Below, piece by piece: positions 38,441 through 47,936 of a stretch of 64,000 nucleotides of DNA (positions are counted from its first letter, which is position 1; each line of letters begins with the position of its first letter). The stretch lies in contig NZ_DGIR01000018.1 of the NCBI RefSeq assembly GCF_002386445.1, forward strand, positions 32,577-96,576, given 5' to 3'. The position numbers were made by a program, and so were the translations under genes. The notes beneath the pieces are model-generated. The model was not told the DNA's origin. It ran no database searches and saw only the letters and a program-made list of their open reading frames with translations. Source of the DNA: Pseudomonas sp. UBA4617. GTDB lineage: Bacteria; Pseudomonadota; Gammaproteobacteria; Pseudomonadales; Pseudomonadaceae.

Positions 38441-38858
38441 CCGGCGCCAGCGGGCGCCATCCCTCGAGGGGATCCTCTGGCAACTGGCCCAGGTTTTCTG
38501 GGTCGGTGGCCTGTGGGTGTTTCACGTCGGGTTGGTGCCTGCGCTCAAGGTCAGTGGCCTGGCGCCGCTATTGGTGCAGGACATCGCCGGGCAGATCGAC
38601 CGCTGGTTGATCGGTGTGGCGATGCTTGGCCTGCTGGTCCAGTTGGCCGTACTGGCCAGAGTGGACGGCCTGGCAGCCTGGTGGCGGCAGTTCCGGGGCC
38701 AGATGTTATTGCTCGGCCTTGGCGCTTGCGTGGGGTATTACACCTTGCGCTACGGTATTTCTGTAGGCGAGCGCTGGCAGATGTTCTGCTTCCTGGTGCT
38801 GGGTTTTTCCGGCATCGTGCTGGTGGCCCAGCCGGTTCCGGTCAGGACGCGCGGCTAA
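38418..38858 (+). CDS. DUF4149-type small membrane protein
   Basis: Encodes 146 aa with four predicted hydrophobic helices (LAQVFWVGGLWVFHVGLVPAL, LIGVAMLGLLVQLAVLA, MLLLGLGACVGYYTL, MFCFLVLGFSGIVLVA). It looks like the DUF4149 inner-membrane family. The best start is TTG 38418 inside the greA coding end, a 23-nt overlap; the next in-frame start is a GTG inside the first helix. Function unknown; it probably depends on greA translation. Confidence 0.72.
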   Translation: MSKSSTSDRRQRAPSLEGILWQLAQVFWVGGLWVFHVGLVPALKVSGLAPLLVQDIAGQIDRWLIGVAMLGLLVQLAVLARVDGLAAWWRQFRGQMLLLGLGACVGYYTLRYGISVGERWQMFCFLVLGFSGIVLVAQPVPVRTRG

Positions 38859-38909
38859 CACGAGCAAACTGCCGAGAGTCGCTGGGGCCGCATGGCGGCC
38901 CCTGTGCCG

Positions 38910-39218
38910 TTACTTGTAGCGGTGGATGTTGGACAGCTGCTTGTTCGGCTGCGGGTTCTTGCGGTAGATCAGGGCTTTCTTGCCGATGGTCTGCACCAGT
39001 TCGGCACGGCCGGCCTTGCACAGTTCGGCAATGGTTTCTGCACGCTCTTCGCGGTCTTCCGAACGAATCTCGACCTTGATCAGCTCGTGGTCGACCAGGG
39101 CGCGCTCCAGCTCGGCAATGACGCCTTCATTCAAACCGTTACCAGCAACGATCAGGACCGGCTTCAGGTCATGACCAATGGACTTGTATTGCTTCTTCTG
39201 CTCGTTATTGAGCGGCAT
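38910..39218 (-). CDS. yhbY: YhbY/CRS1 RNA-binding protein
   Basis: Encodes 102 aa of the CRM domain family (KKQYKSIGHDLKPVLIVAGNGLNEGVIAELERAL, EELCKAGRAELVQTIGKKALIYR region). YhbY binds pre-50S ribosomal particles. It is divergent from rlmE, another 50S maturation factor. The C-terminal tail NPQPNKQLSNIHRYK is an extension beyond the E. coli protein. Confidence 0.93.
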   Translation of the reverse strand: MPLNNEQKKQYKSIGHDLKPVLIVAGNGLNEGVIAELERALVDHELIKVEIRSEDREERAETIAELCKAGRAELVQTIGKKALIYRKNPQPNKQLSNIHRYK

Positions 39219-39320
39219 AATCTGACCCTTTCCGTCTGATTCTGTAAAATTGACCGGCATTTTACCCGAGGGCCACCGGCTCCGCCCAGTCAATCACGAC
39301 GCATATCATCGAGGTGCCCC

Positions 39321-39947
39321 GTGGTACAACGTTCCAAAAGCAGCGCCAACTGGCTGCGTGAACATTTCAACGATCCTTTTGTGAAGCAGGCGCAAAAGGA
39401 CGGCTACCGCTCGCGTGCGAGCTACAAACTGCTGGAGATCCAGGAAAAGGACCGGCTGATCCGCCCAGGCATGAGCGTGATCGACCTCGGCGCGGCCCCC
39501 GGCGGCTGGTCGCAGGTGACCAGTCGTCTGATTGGTGGGCAGGGGCGGCTGATCGCATCGGACATCCTGGAGATGGACTCGATCCCCGACGTGACCTTCA
39601 TCCAGGGCGATTTCACCCATGACGAAGTGCTGCAGCGCATCCTCGAGGCGGTTGGCGATTCGCACGTGGACCTTGTGATTTCCGACATGGCCCCCAATAT
39701 GAGTGGTACCCCCGCGGTGGACATGCCGCGGGCGATGTTCCTCTGCGAGCTGGCCCTCGATCTGGCAACCCGCGTGCTAAAGCCCGGCGGCGACTTCCTG
39801 ATCAAGATCTTCCAGGGCGAGGGCTTTGACGTATACCTCAAGGACGTGCGCAGCAAATTCGACAAGGTACAGATGCGCAAGCCATCGTCGTCGCGGGACC
39901 GTTCCCGTGAACAATACCTGCTGGGCAGGGGTTTCAAAGGGGCATGA
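39321..39947 (+). CDS. rlmE: 23S rRNA 2'-O-ribose U2552 methyltransferase
   Basis: Encodes 208 aa (FtsJ/RrmJ). The SAM site is VIDLGAAPGGWSQV. The catalytic K-D-K-E set known from E. coli is present two positions earlier: Lys36, Asp122 (VISDMAPNMSGT), Lys162 (FLIKIFQG) and Glu197. It methylates the A-loop of 23S rRNA late in 50S assembly. The start is GTG at 39321 behind GAGG. ftsH follows after 193 nt. Confidence 0.96.
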   Translation: MVQRSKSSANWLREHFNDPFVKQAQKDGYRSRASYKLLEIQEKDRLIRPGMSVIDLGAAPGGWSQVTSRLIGGQGRLIASDILEMDSIPDVTFIQGDFTHDEVLQRILEAVGDSHVDLVISDMAPNMSGTPAVDMPRAMFLCELALDLATRVLKPGGDFLIKIFQGEGFDVYLKDVRSKFDKVQMRKPSSSRDRSREQYLLGRGFKGA

Positions 39948-40140
39948 AAGTCTCAAGCGGGGTGGCCGATAGTTATTTCCAATCGGCCGCCGCGTCAGGA
40001 TCGCCCGAACTTCGTGTAGTCTAGCTTTCACAAAGGGTTACAGACGGTGCCTGCGTCTGCGTAGGTAATGTAGTAAGTTAGGGCGATGAATATCATGCGA
40101 GGAACGGCTGCGTCGTGCGCCGACCTCAGAGGGTAGCGAA

Positions 40141-42054
<1,914 letters not shown>

Positions 42055-42062
42055 GGGCACCT

Positions 42063-42914
42063 ATGAGCTCAGTGCAGTACCCCACCCGGTTGCCTTGCGG
42101 TAACCGGGTTCTTGATTTGTCGCGTACCCATGTCATGGGTATCCTCAACGTCACCCCCGATTCCTTCTCTGACGGCGGGCGTTTCAATCAGCGCGACGAA
42201 GCGTTGCGTCATGCCGAAGCAATGGTGGCAGCCGGCGCCACGCTGGTCGACATCGGCGGTGAGTCCACGCGGCCAGGTGCGCGCGCAGTGTCGGTAACCG
42301 AGGAGCTGGAGCGGGTGGCCCCCATGGTCGAGGCCATCAACAGCCGTCTTGACGTGGTCATCTCGGTCGATACGTCCACGCCAGCGGTCATGCGTGAAGC
42401 CGCGCGTCTCGGTGCCGGGCTGATCAATGACGTACGGGCCCTGGAGCGTGACGGCGCGCTGGATGCTGCGGCGGACACCGGGCTGCCGGTGTGTCTCATG
42501 CACATGCGCGGCGAGCCGGGGAACATGCAGGACGACCCGCAGTACGAAGATGTAACCGCCGACGTCACGCGGTACCTTGAGCAGCGGATGGTCGCCTGCG
42601 CTGCGGCGGGCATCGACGCAAACAGAATCATCCTTGACCCGGGCTTTGGTTTTGCCAAGACGCTGGCGCACAACCTCAGCTTGTTCAAGCATATGGAAGC
42701 GCTCTATCGCCTGGGGCGCCCGCTTCTTGTGGGTGTGTCACGCAAGAGCATGATCGGCCAGACGCTGGAACGTCCGGTCGGCGAGCGGTTGTACGGCAGC
42801 CTGGCGCTGGCGGCGTTGGCCATGACCAAGGGGGCGAGCATCCTGCGTGTCCATGACGTGGCCGAAACCGTTGATGTGGTGCGCATGATCGCTGCGGTGC
42901 AAAACGCCGAATAA
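42063..42914 (+). CDS. folP: Dihydropteroate synthase
   Basis: Encodes 283 aa with the TIM-barrel signatures HVMGILNVTPDSFSDGG and DIGGESTRPGA and the pterin/PABA residues of ILDPGFGFAKTLAHN. It joins p-aminobenzoate to the pterin in folate synthesis and is the sulfonamide target. It starts 8 nt after ftsH and precedes glmM by 16 nt, the classical ftsH-folP-glmM cluster. Confidence 0.97.
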   Translation: MSSVQYPTRLPCGNRVLDLSRTHVMGILNVTPDSFSDGGRFNQRDEALRHAEAMVAAGATLVDIGGESTRPGARAVSVTEELERVAPMVEAINSRLDVVISVDTSTPAVMREAARLGAGLINDVRALERDGALDAAADTGLPVCLMHMRGEPGNMQDDPQYEDVTADVTRYLEQRMVACAAAGIDANRIILDPGFGFAKTLAHNLSLFKHMEALYRLGRPLLVGVSRKSMIGQTLERPVGERLYGSLALAALAMTKGASILRVHDVAETVDVVRMIAAVQNAE

Positions 42915-42930
42915 GAACATTGGAGTCCCT

Positions 42931-44271
42931 ATGAGCAGAAAATATTTTGGTACCGATGGCATTCGTGGCCGTGTCGGCGAATACCCGATCACCCCTGACT
43001 TCATGCTGAAGCTTGGCTGGGCTGCCGGCATGGCGTTCCGCAAGCAGGGCCATTGCCGGGTGCTGGTGGGCAAGGACACGCGTATCTCCGGCTACATGTT
43101 CGAATCCGCACTCGAAGCCGGCCTGTCTGCGGCGGGTGCCGACGTGATGCTGCTCGGGCCGATGCCGACGCCGGCCATTGCCTACCTGACACGTACCTTC
43201 CACGCCGAAGCCGGTATCGTCATCAGTGCCTCGCACAACCCGCACGATGACAACGGCATCAAGTTCTTCTCGGGCCAGGGGACCAAGTTGCCTGATGAAG
43301 TCGAGTTGATGATCGAAGAGCTGCTTGACCAGCCGATGACCGTGGTCGAGTCGAGCAAGCTGGGCAAGGTGTCGCGCATCAATGATGCGGCAGGCCGCTA
43401 CATCGAGTTCTGCAAGAGCAGCGTGCCCAGCAGCACCAGCTTCGATGGACTCAAGCTGGTGGTCGATTGCGCCCATGGCGCCACCTACAAGGTTGCGCCA
43501 AGCGTGTTCCGCGAGTTGGGTGCCGAGGTGACCATGCTGCATGCGCAGCCGGACGGGCTGAACATCAATGAAAACTGCGGTTCGACCCATATCGAGTCGC
43601 TGCAGGCCGCTGTGCTGGTAGGGCATGCCGACCTGGGTATCGCTTTCGACGGTGACGGCGACCGGGTACTGATGGTCGATCACACCGGTGCCATCGTCGA
43701 CGGTGACGAATTGCTGTTCATCATTGCCCGCGACTTGCAGGACCGTGGCAAGTTGCAAGGCGGCGTGGTGGGTACGCTGATGAGCAACTTGGGCCTGGAG
43801 CTTGCGCTGAAGGACCTGGAAATTCCGTTCGTGCGGGCCAAGGTCGGCGACCGTTACGTCATGGCCGAACTGCTGGAGCGTGAGTGGCTGGTCGGGGGTG
43901 AAAACTCTGGTCACGTCGTTTGCTGCAACCACACCACCACGGGTGATGCAATCATTGCCGCACTGCAGGTGCTGATGGCGCTCAAGCGCCGTGGCGAAAC
44001 GTTGGCCCAGGCCCGTCAGGCCCTGCGCAAGTGCCCACAGGTACTGATCAACGTGCGTTATGGCGCCAGCAAGGTCGACCCGCTGCAACACCCGTCGGTC
44101 AAGGAAGCCAGTGCCAAGGTGACCGAGGCGTTGGCTGGCCGTGGTCGCGTGCTGCTGCGCAAGTCCGGTACCGAGCCTCTGGTGCGGGTCATGGTCGAGG
44201 GTGAGGACGAAAGTCAGGTGCGTACCCATGCCGAAGCACTGGCCAAGCTGGTCGGCGAAGTTTGTGTCTGA
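42931..44271 (+). CDS. glmM: Phosphoglucosamine mutase
   Basis: Encodes 446 aa. The phosphorylated serine is Ser101 in VISASHNPHDDNGIKFF; the Mg-binding loop is AFDGDGDRVLMVD, the sugar loop GGENSGHVV and the phosphate loop RKSGTEPLVRVMVEG. It converts glucosamine-6-P to glucosamine-1-P for UDP-GlcNAc, peptidoglycan and LPS. Confidence 0.98.
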   Translation: MSRKYFGTDGIRGRVGEYPITPDFMLKLGWAAGMAFRKQGHCRVLVGKDTRISGYMFESALEAGLSAAGADVMLLGPMPTPAIAYLTRTFHAEAGIVISASHNPHDDNGIKFFSGQGTKLPDEVELMIEELLDQPMTVVESSKLGKVSRINDAAGRYIEFCKSSVPSSTSFDGLKLVVDCAHGATYKVAPSVFRELGAEVTMLHAQPDGLNINENCGSTHIESLQAAVLVGHADLGIAFDGDGDRVLMVDHTGAIVDGDELLFIIARDLQDRGKLQGGVVGTLMSNLGLELALKDLEIPFVRAKVGDRYVMAELLEREWLVGGENSGHVVCCNHTTTGDAIIAALQVLMALKRRGETLAQARQALRKCPQVLINVRYGASKVDPLQHPSVKEASAKVTEALAGRGRVLLRKSGTEPLVRVMVEGEDESQVRTHAEALAKLVGEVCV

Positions 44272-44283
44272 AGGCGCTTGCCA

Positions 44284-44312
44284 GCGCAGGTAGGGTTGGG
44301 TACTATCTGCGC
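44284..44312 (+). other. Hairpin between glmM and tpiA
   Basis: GCGCAGGTAG pairs with CTATCTGCGC (one G-U pair) around a 9-nt loop. No T run follows, so it is a weak terminator or an RNA-processing or stability element. Confidence 0.5.
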
Positions 44313-44336
44313 CCACTTTGACCGACGAGGTAAAGC

Positions 44337-45092
44337 ATGCGTCGCCCCATGGTAGCTGGTAACTGGAAGATGCACGGTACCCGCGCTAGCGTCGCTGAGC
44401 TGACCGAAGGCTTGAGAAATCTGGCCTTGCCGAGCGGAGTGGAAGTCGCGGTGTTCCCACCGGCCTTGTTCATCAATCAAGTGATCGATGGGCTGGCAGA
44501 TAAGGGAATCATCGTCGGCGCACAGAATTCTGCAGTACAACCCGAACAGGGTGCGCTGACCGGAGAAGTTGCTCCGGAACAGCTGGTTGAAGCAGGTTGC
44601 AAGTTGGTTCTGATTGGCCATTCGGAGCGTCGCCAGATTATTGGTGAAACTGACCAAGTGCTCAATCGCAAGTTTGCAGCCGCTCAGGCCAAAGGTTTGA
44701 AGCCAGTGCTTTGCATCGGGGAAACCCTTGAAGAGCGCGAGGCCGGCAAAACGCTCGAAGTTGTCGGGCGTCAACTAAGCAGTATCATCGAGGCCTTCGG
44801 TGTTAAAGCTTTTGCCAATGCAGTAATTGCCTATGAGCCTGTATGGGCCATCGGTACAGGCCTTACGGCCACGCCCCAGCAGGCCCAGGATGTGCACGCC
44901 GCCATCCGCGGTCAGCTGGCGGCAGAAGATGCTGAAGTAGCTGCGAAGGTGCAGCTGCTCTACGGCGGCAGCGTGAAGGCGGCCAATGCGGCCGAACTGT
45001 TCGGCATGCCGGATATCGATGGGGGGCTCATTGGTGGAGCTTCCCTGAACGCAGACGAATTCGGTGCAATTTGTCGCGCCGCAGGAAACTGA
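44337..45092 (+). CDS. tpiA: Triosephosphate isomerase
   Basis: Encodes 251 aa with the active-site residues Asn9/Lys11 (GNWKMHG), His95 (LIGHSERRQ) and Glu167 (AYEPVWAIGTG) at the standard positions. It interconverts DHAP and glyceraldehyde-3-P. It is co-oriented with glmM and secG. Its sequence is less GC-biased than that of its neighbours, as is common for this gene in pseudomonads. Confidence 0.98.
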   Translation: MRRPMVAGNWKMHGTRASVAELTEGLRNLALPSGVEVAVFPPALFINQVIDGLADKGIIVGAQNSAVQPEQGALTGEVAPEQLVEAGCKLVLIGHSERRQIIGETDQVLNRKFAAAQAKGLKPVLCIGETLEEREAGKTLEVVGRQLSSIIEAFGVKAFANAVIAYEPVWAIGTGLTATPQQAQDVHAAIRGQLAAEDAEVAAKVQLLYGGSVKAANAAELFGMPDIDGGLIGGASLNADEFGAICRAAGN

Positions 45093-45096
45093 ACAA

Positions 45097-45495
45097 ATGC
45101 TGGAAACAGTCATCGTTGTTTTTCATCTGTTGGCAGCGCTGTCGCTTGTAGTGCTGGTTCTGTTGCAACAGGGTAAGGGTGCGGAAGCAGGTGCATCTTT
45201 CGGCGCGGGTGCTTCAAATACCGTGTTCGGGAGCCAGGGTTCTGCAACCTTCCTGAGTAAATTAACTGCTGTACTCGCTGCCACTTTCTTTTTGACAGCA
45301 CTTGGGTTAGGATACTTCGCGAAGCAACAAGCTCACCAGCTTAGCCAAGCAGGTCTTCCAGATCCAGCAGTGCTAGAAGTGAAAGAGCCGCAGAAACCGG
45401 CAGTTAATGATGATGTACCGGTGCTCCAGCAGCAGAAGAGCGACACCACCACTAACACTGGTGATGTACCTCCTCCGGCACAAGAGCAGAAGTAA
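45097..45495 (+). CDS. secG: Preprotein translocase subunit SecG
   Basis: Encodes 132 aa. Two membrane helices (VIVVFHLLAALSLVVLVLL, LTAVLAATFFLTALGLGYF) flank the conserved QQGKGAEAGASFGAGASNTVFGSQGS loop; the C-terminal tail is long and Pro/Gln-rich. It supports SecYE in protein export. It starts 4 nt after tpiA, AGGAAA upstream. tRNA-Leu follows 21 nt after its stop codon. Confidence 0.95.
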   Translation: MLETVIVVFHLLAALSLVVLVLLQQGKGAEAGASFGAGASNTVFGSQGSATFLSKLTAVLAATFFLTALGLGYFAKQQAHQLSQAGLPDPAVLEVKEPQKPAVNDDVPVLQQQKSDTTTNTGDVPPPAQEQK

Positions 45496-45516
45496 CGGGT
45501 TTCAAGTAGTAGTATT

Positions 45517-45602
45517 GCCGAGGTGGTGGAATTGGTAGACACGCAACCTTGAGGTGGTTGTGCCCATAGGGTGTAGGGGTTCGAGTCCCCTTCTCGGTAC
45601 CA
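45517..45602 (+). tRNA. tRNA-Leu(GAG)
   Basis: 86 nt with a long variable arm, anticodon loop TTGAGGT (anticodon GAG), T-arm GGTTCGAGTCC and encoded CCA. It reads CUC/CUU. It lies directly downstream of secG. Confidence 0.97.
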
Positions 45603-45615
45603 ATTAAAGCTTGAG

Positions 45616-45638
45616 AGCCCGCTTTAGCGGGCTTTCTT
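45616..45638 (+). terminator. Terminator after tRNA-Leu
   Basis: AGCCCGC-TTTA-GCGGGCT followed by TTCTT. Confidence 0.8.
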
Positions 45639-45702
45639 GCAGGTGAAGGTTTGGATTTGACCCTTGAGAGGGTTCGGTCTTATACTTTTGCCCCAGCTTT
45701 GT

Positions 45703-45779
<77 letters not shown>

Positions 45780-45789
45780 GCTTCAGCGG

Positions 45790-45811
45790 AGCCCCTTTTC
45801 AGGGGCTTTTT
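45790..45811 (+). terminator. Terminator between tRNA-fMet and rimP
   Basis: AGCCCCT-TTTC-AGGGGCT followed by five T (45807-45811). As in E. coli it may be only partly effective, allowing read-through into rimP-nusA. Confidence 0.82.
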
Positions 45812-45909
45812 GCTAACCGAACAGTTTTCGGCGTCGTTGTCCAACGGCGCTTTCAGGGATGGGCGCTTTGCCCATTTTTTATTTGCACAGCATGCACGAG
45901 GGGGTTCAG

Positions 45910-46368
45910 GTGTCGAGCAAGCTAGAACAGTTGCAGGCCTTGTTGGCCCCGGTTGTCGAGGGTCTGGGCTATCAATGCTGGGGGATCGAATACGTTTCCC
46001 AGGGTAAGCATTCGGTACTGCGCATCTACATCGACAAGGAAGGCGGCATCCTGGTGGACGACTGCGAAGCGGTCAGCCGTCAGGCCAGCGCAATCCTCGA
46101 CGTAGAAGATCCGATCAGCAGTGAGTACACCCTCGAGGTGTCTTCTCCAGGCATGGATCGCCCACTGTTCACTCTGGAACAGTTTGCCTCGCATGCCGGC
46201 GAACAAGTGAAGATCAAGCTGCGCTCACCCTTCGAGGGTCGTCGTAACTTCCAGGGCCTTCTCCGCGGTGTGGAGGAGCAGGACGTGGTGGTCCAGGTGG
46301 ACAATCAAGAATTCCTGTTGCCGATCGACTCGATCGACAAGGCCAATATTATTCCCAGTTTTGACTGA
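45910..46368 (+). CDS. rimP: Ribosome maturation factor RimP
   Basis: Encodes 152 aa from GTG 45910, close to the 150-aa E. coli protein; GAGGGGG lies just upstream. An in-frame ATG at 45892 or 45859 would add a non-conserved stretch. Conserved blocks: GYQCWGIEYV, LRIYIDKEGGILVDDCEAVSRQ, EYTLEVSSPGMDRPL. It is needed for 30S assembly (S12/S19 stage). First gene of the rimP-nusA-infB operon. Confidence 0.93.
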   Translation: MSSKLEQLQALLAPVVEGLGYQCWGIEYVSQGKHSVLRIYIDKEGGILVDDCEAVSRQASAILDVEDPISSEYTLEVSSPGMDRPLFTLEQFASHAGEQVKIKLRSPFEGRRNFQGLLRGVEEQDVVVQVDNQEFLLPIDSIDKANIIPSFD

Positions 46369-46427
46369 GACGTGCCGGGCCCGGCGGACTATCCGGGCCC
46401 AATGGCTTGCGCAAGGCGAGGCGTACG

Positions 46428-47909
46428 ATGAGCAAAGAAGTACTGCTGGTTGTTGAATCGGTATCCAACGAAAAAGGTGTACCGCCCGGCGTCATTTTCG
46501 AAGCGCTGGAAGTGGCCCTGGCCACTGCAACCAAAAAACGTTTTGAAGACGAAGTCGATCTGCGTGTGGAAATCAACCGCCACACCGGTAGCTACGAGAC
46601 CTTCCGTCGCTGGACCGTGGTCGACGAAGCCGATCTTGATGATCCGGCGATCGAGACCTGGCTGGACAAGATCAAGGACACCCACCCTGAAGCCAAGGTC
46701 GGTGACGTGATCGAAGAGAAGATCGAGTCGATCGAGTTCGGCCGTATCGCCGCCCAGACCGCCAAGCAGGTCATCGTGCAGAAGGTCCGTGAGGCCGAGC
46801 GTGCCCAGGTGGTCGATGCCTACCGCGAGCGCGTTGGCGAGATCATTTCCGGCACCGTCAAGAAGGTTACCCGCGACAACGTCATCGTTGACCTGGGCAA
46901 CAACGCCGAGGCCCTGCTGGCCCGCGAAGACATCATCCCGCGCGAAACCTTCCGTGTTGGCGTGCGCCTGCGTGCGCTGCTGAAGGAAATTCGCACTGAA
47001 AACCGTGGCCCACAGCTGATCCTGTCGCGCACCGCGCCACAGATGCTGATCGAGCTTTTCCGCATTGAAGTGCCGGAAATTGCCGAGGGCCTCATCGAAG
47101 TCATGGCTGCCTCCCGTGATCCGGGTTCGCGAGCCAAGATCGCCGTCCGCTCCAAGGACAAGCGCATCGACCCGCAAGGTGCCTGTATCGGCATGCGTGG
47201 TTCGCGCGTCCAGGCCGTATCCGGGGAGCTGGGTGGCGAGCGTGTGGATATCGTCCTGTGGGACGATAACCCGGCGCAGTTCGTCATCAACGCCATGTCG
47301 CCGGCTGAAGTCGCGGCGATCATCGTTGATGAAGATGCCCATGCCATGGACATCGCCGTCGCCGAGGACAACCTGGCCCAGGCCATTGGCCGTGGCGGTC
47401 AGAACGTTCGCCTGGCCAGCCAGCTGACCGGCTGGACCCTGAACGTGATGACCGAGAAGGACATCCAGGCCAAGCAGCAGGCCGAAACCGGTGACATCCT
47501 GCGCAATTTCATCGATGAACTGGAAGTCGACGAGGAGCTGGCCCAAGTGCTGGTCGACGAAGGCTTCACCAGCCTCGAAGAAATTGCCTACGTACCGTTG
47601 GAAGAAATGCTCAACATCGATGGCTTTGACGAAGATATCGTCAATGAGCTCCGCGCTCGAGCCAAGGACCGTTTGTTGACCAAGGCCATCGCTACCGAAG
47701 AAAAACTGGCAGACGCCCATCCGGCCGAAGACCTGCTCTCCCTCGAGGGCATGGACAAGGACCTGGCGGCGGAACTGGCGGTGCGCGGCGTGGTTAACCG
47801 CGAAGACCTGGCCGAGCAGTCGATCGACGATCTGCTCGACATCGACGGCATCGACGAAGAGCGTGCCGGCAAGTTGATCATGGCCGCCCGAGCCCACTGG
47901 TTCGAGTAA
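46428..47909 (+). CDS. nusA: Transcription termination/antitermination factor NusA
   Basis: Encodes 493 aa. An N-terminal RNA-polymerase-binding domain is followed by S1 (GEIISGTVKKVTRDNVIVDLG), two KH domains (GACIGMRGSRVQAVSGELGGERVDIV and AIGRGGQNVRLAS) and two acidic repeats at the C-terminus (after residue 360). It controls pausing, termination and rRNA antitermination. The start at 46428 fits the MSKEVLLVVE family start. Confidence 0.98.
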   Translation: MSKEVLLVVESVSNEKGVPPGVIFEALEVALATATKKRFEDEVDLRVEINRHTGSYETFRRWTVVDEADLDDPAIETWLDKIKDTHPEAKVGDVIEEKIESIEFGRIAAQTAKQVIVQKVREAERAQVVDAYRERVGEIISGTVKKVTRDNVIVDLGNNAEALLAREDIIPRETFRVGVRLRALLKEIRTENRGPQLILSRTAPQMLIELFRIEVPEIAEGLIEVMAASRDPGSRAKIAVRSKDKRIDPQGACIGMRGSRVQAVSGELGGERVDIVLWDDNPAQFVINAMSPAEVAAIIVDEDAHAMDIAVAEDNLAQAIGRGGQNVRLASQLTGWTLNVMTEKDIQAKQQAETGDILRNFIDELEVDEELAQVLVDEGFTSLEEIAYVPLEEMLNIDGFDEDIVNELRARAKDRLLTKAIATEEKLADAHPAEDLLSLEGMDKDLAAELAVRGVVNREDLAEQSIDDLLDIDGIDEERAGKLIMAARAHWFE

Positions 47910-47936
47910 TTAGGCGCGGCCTGAGGAGAGAAGTGC

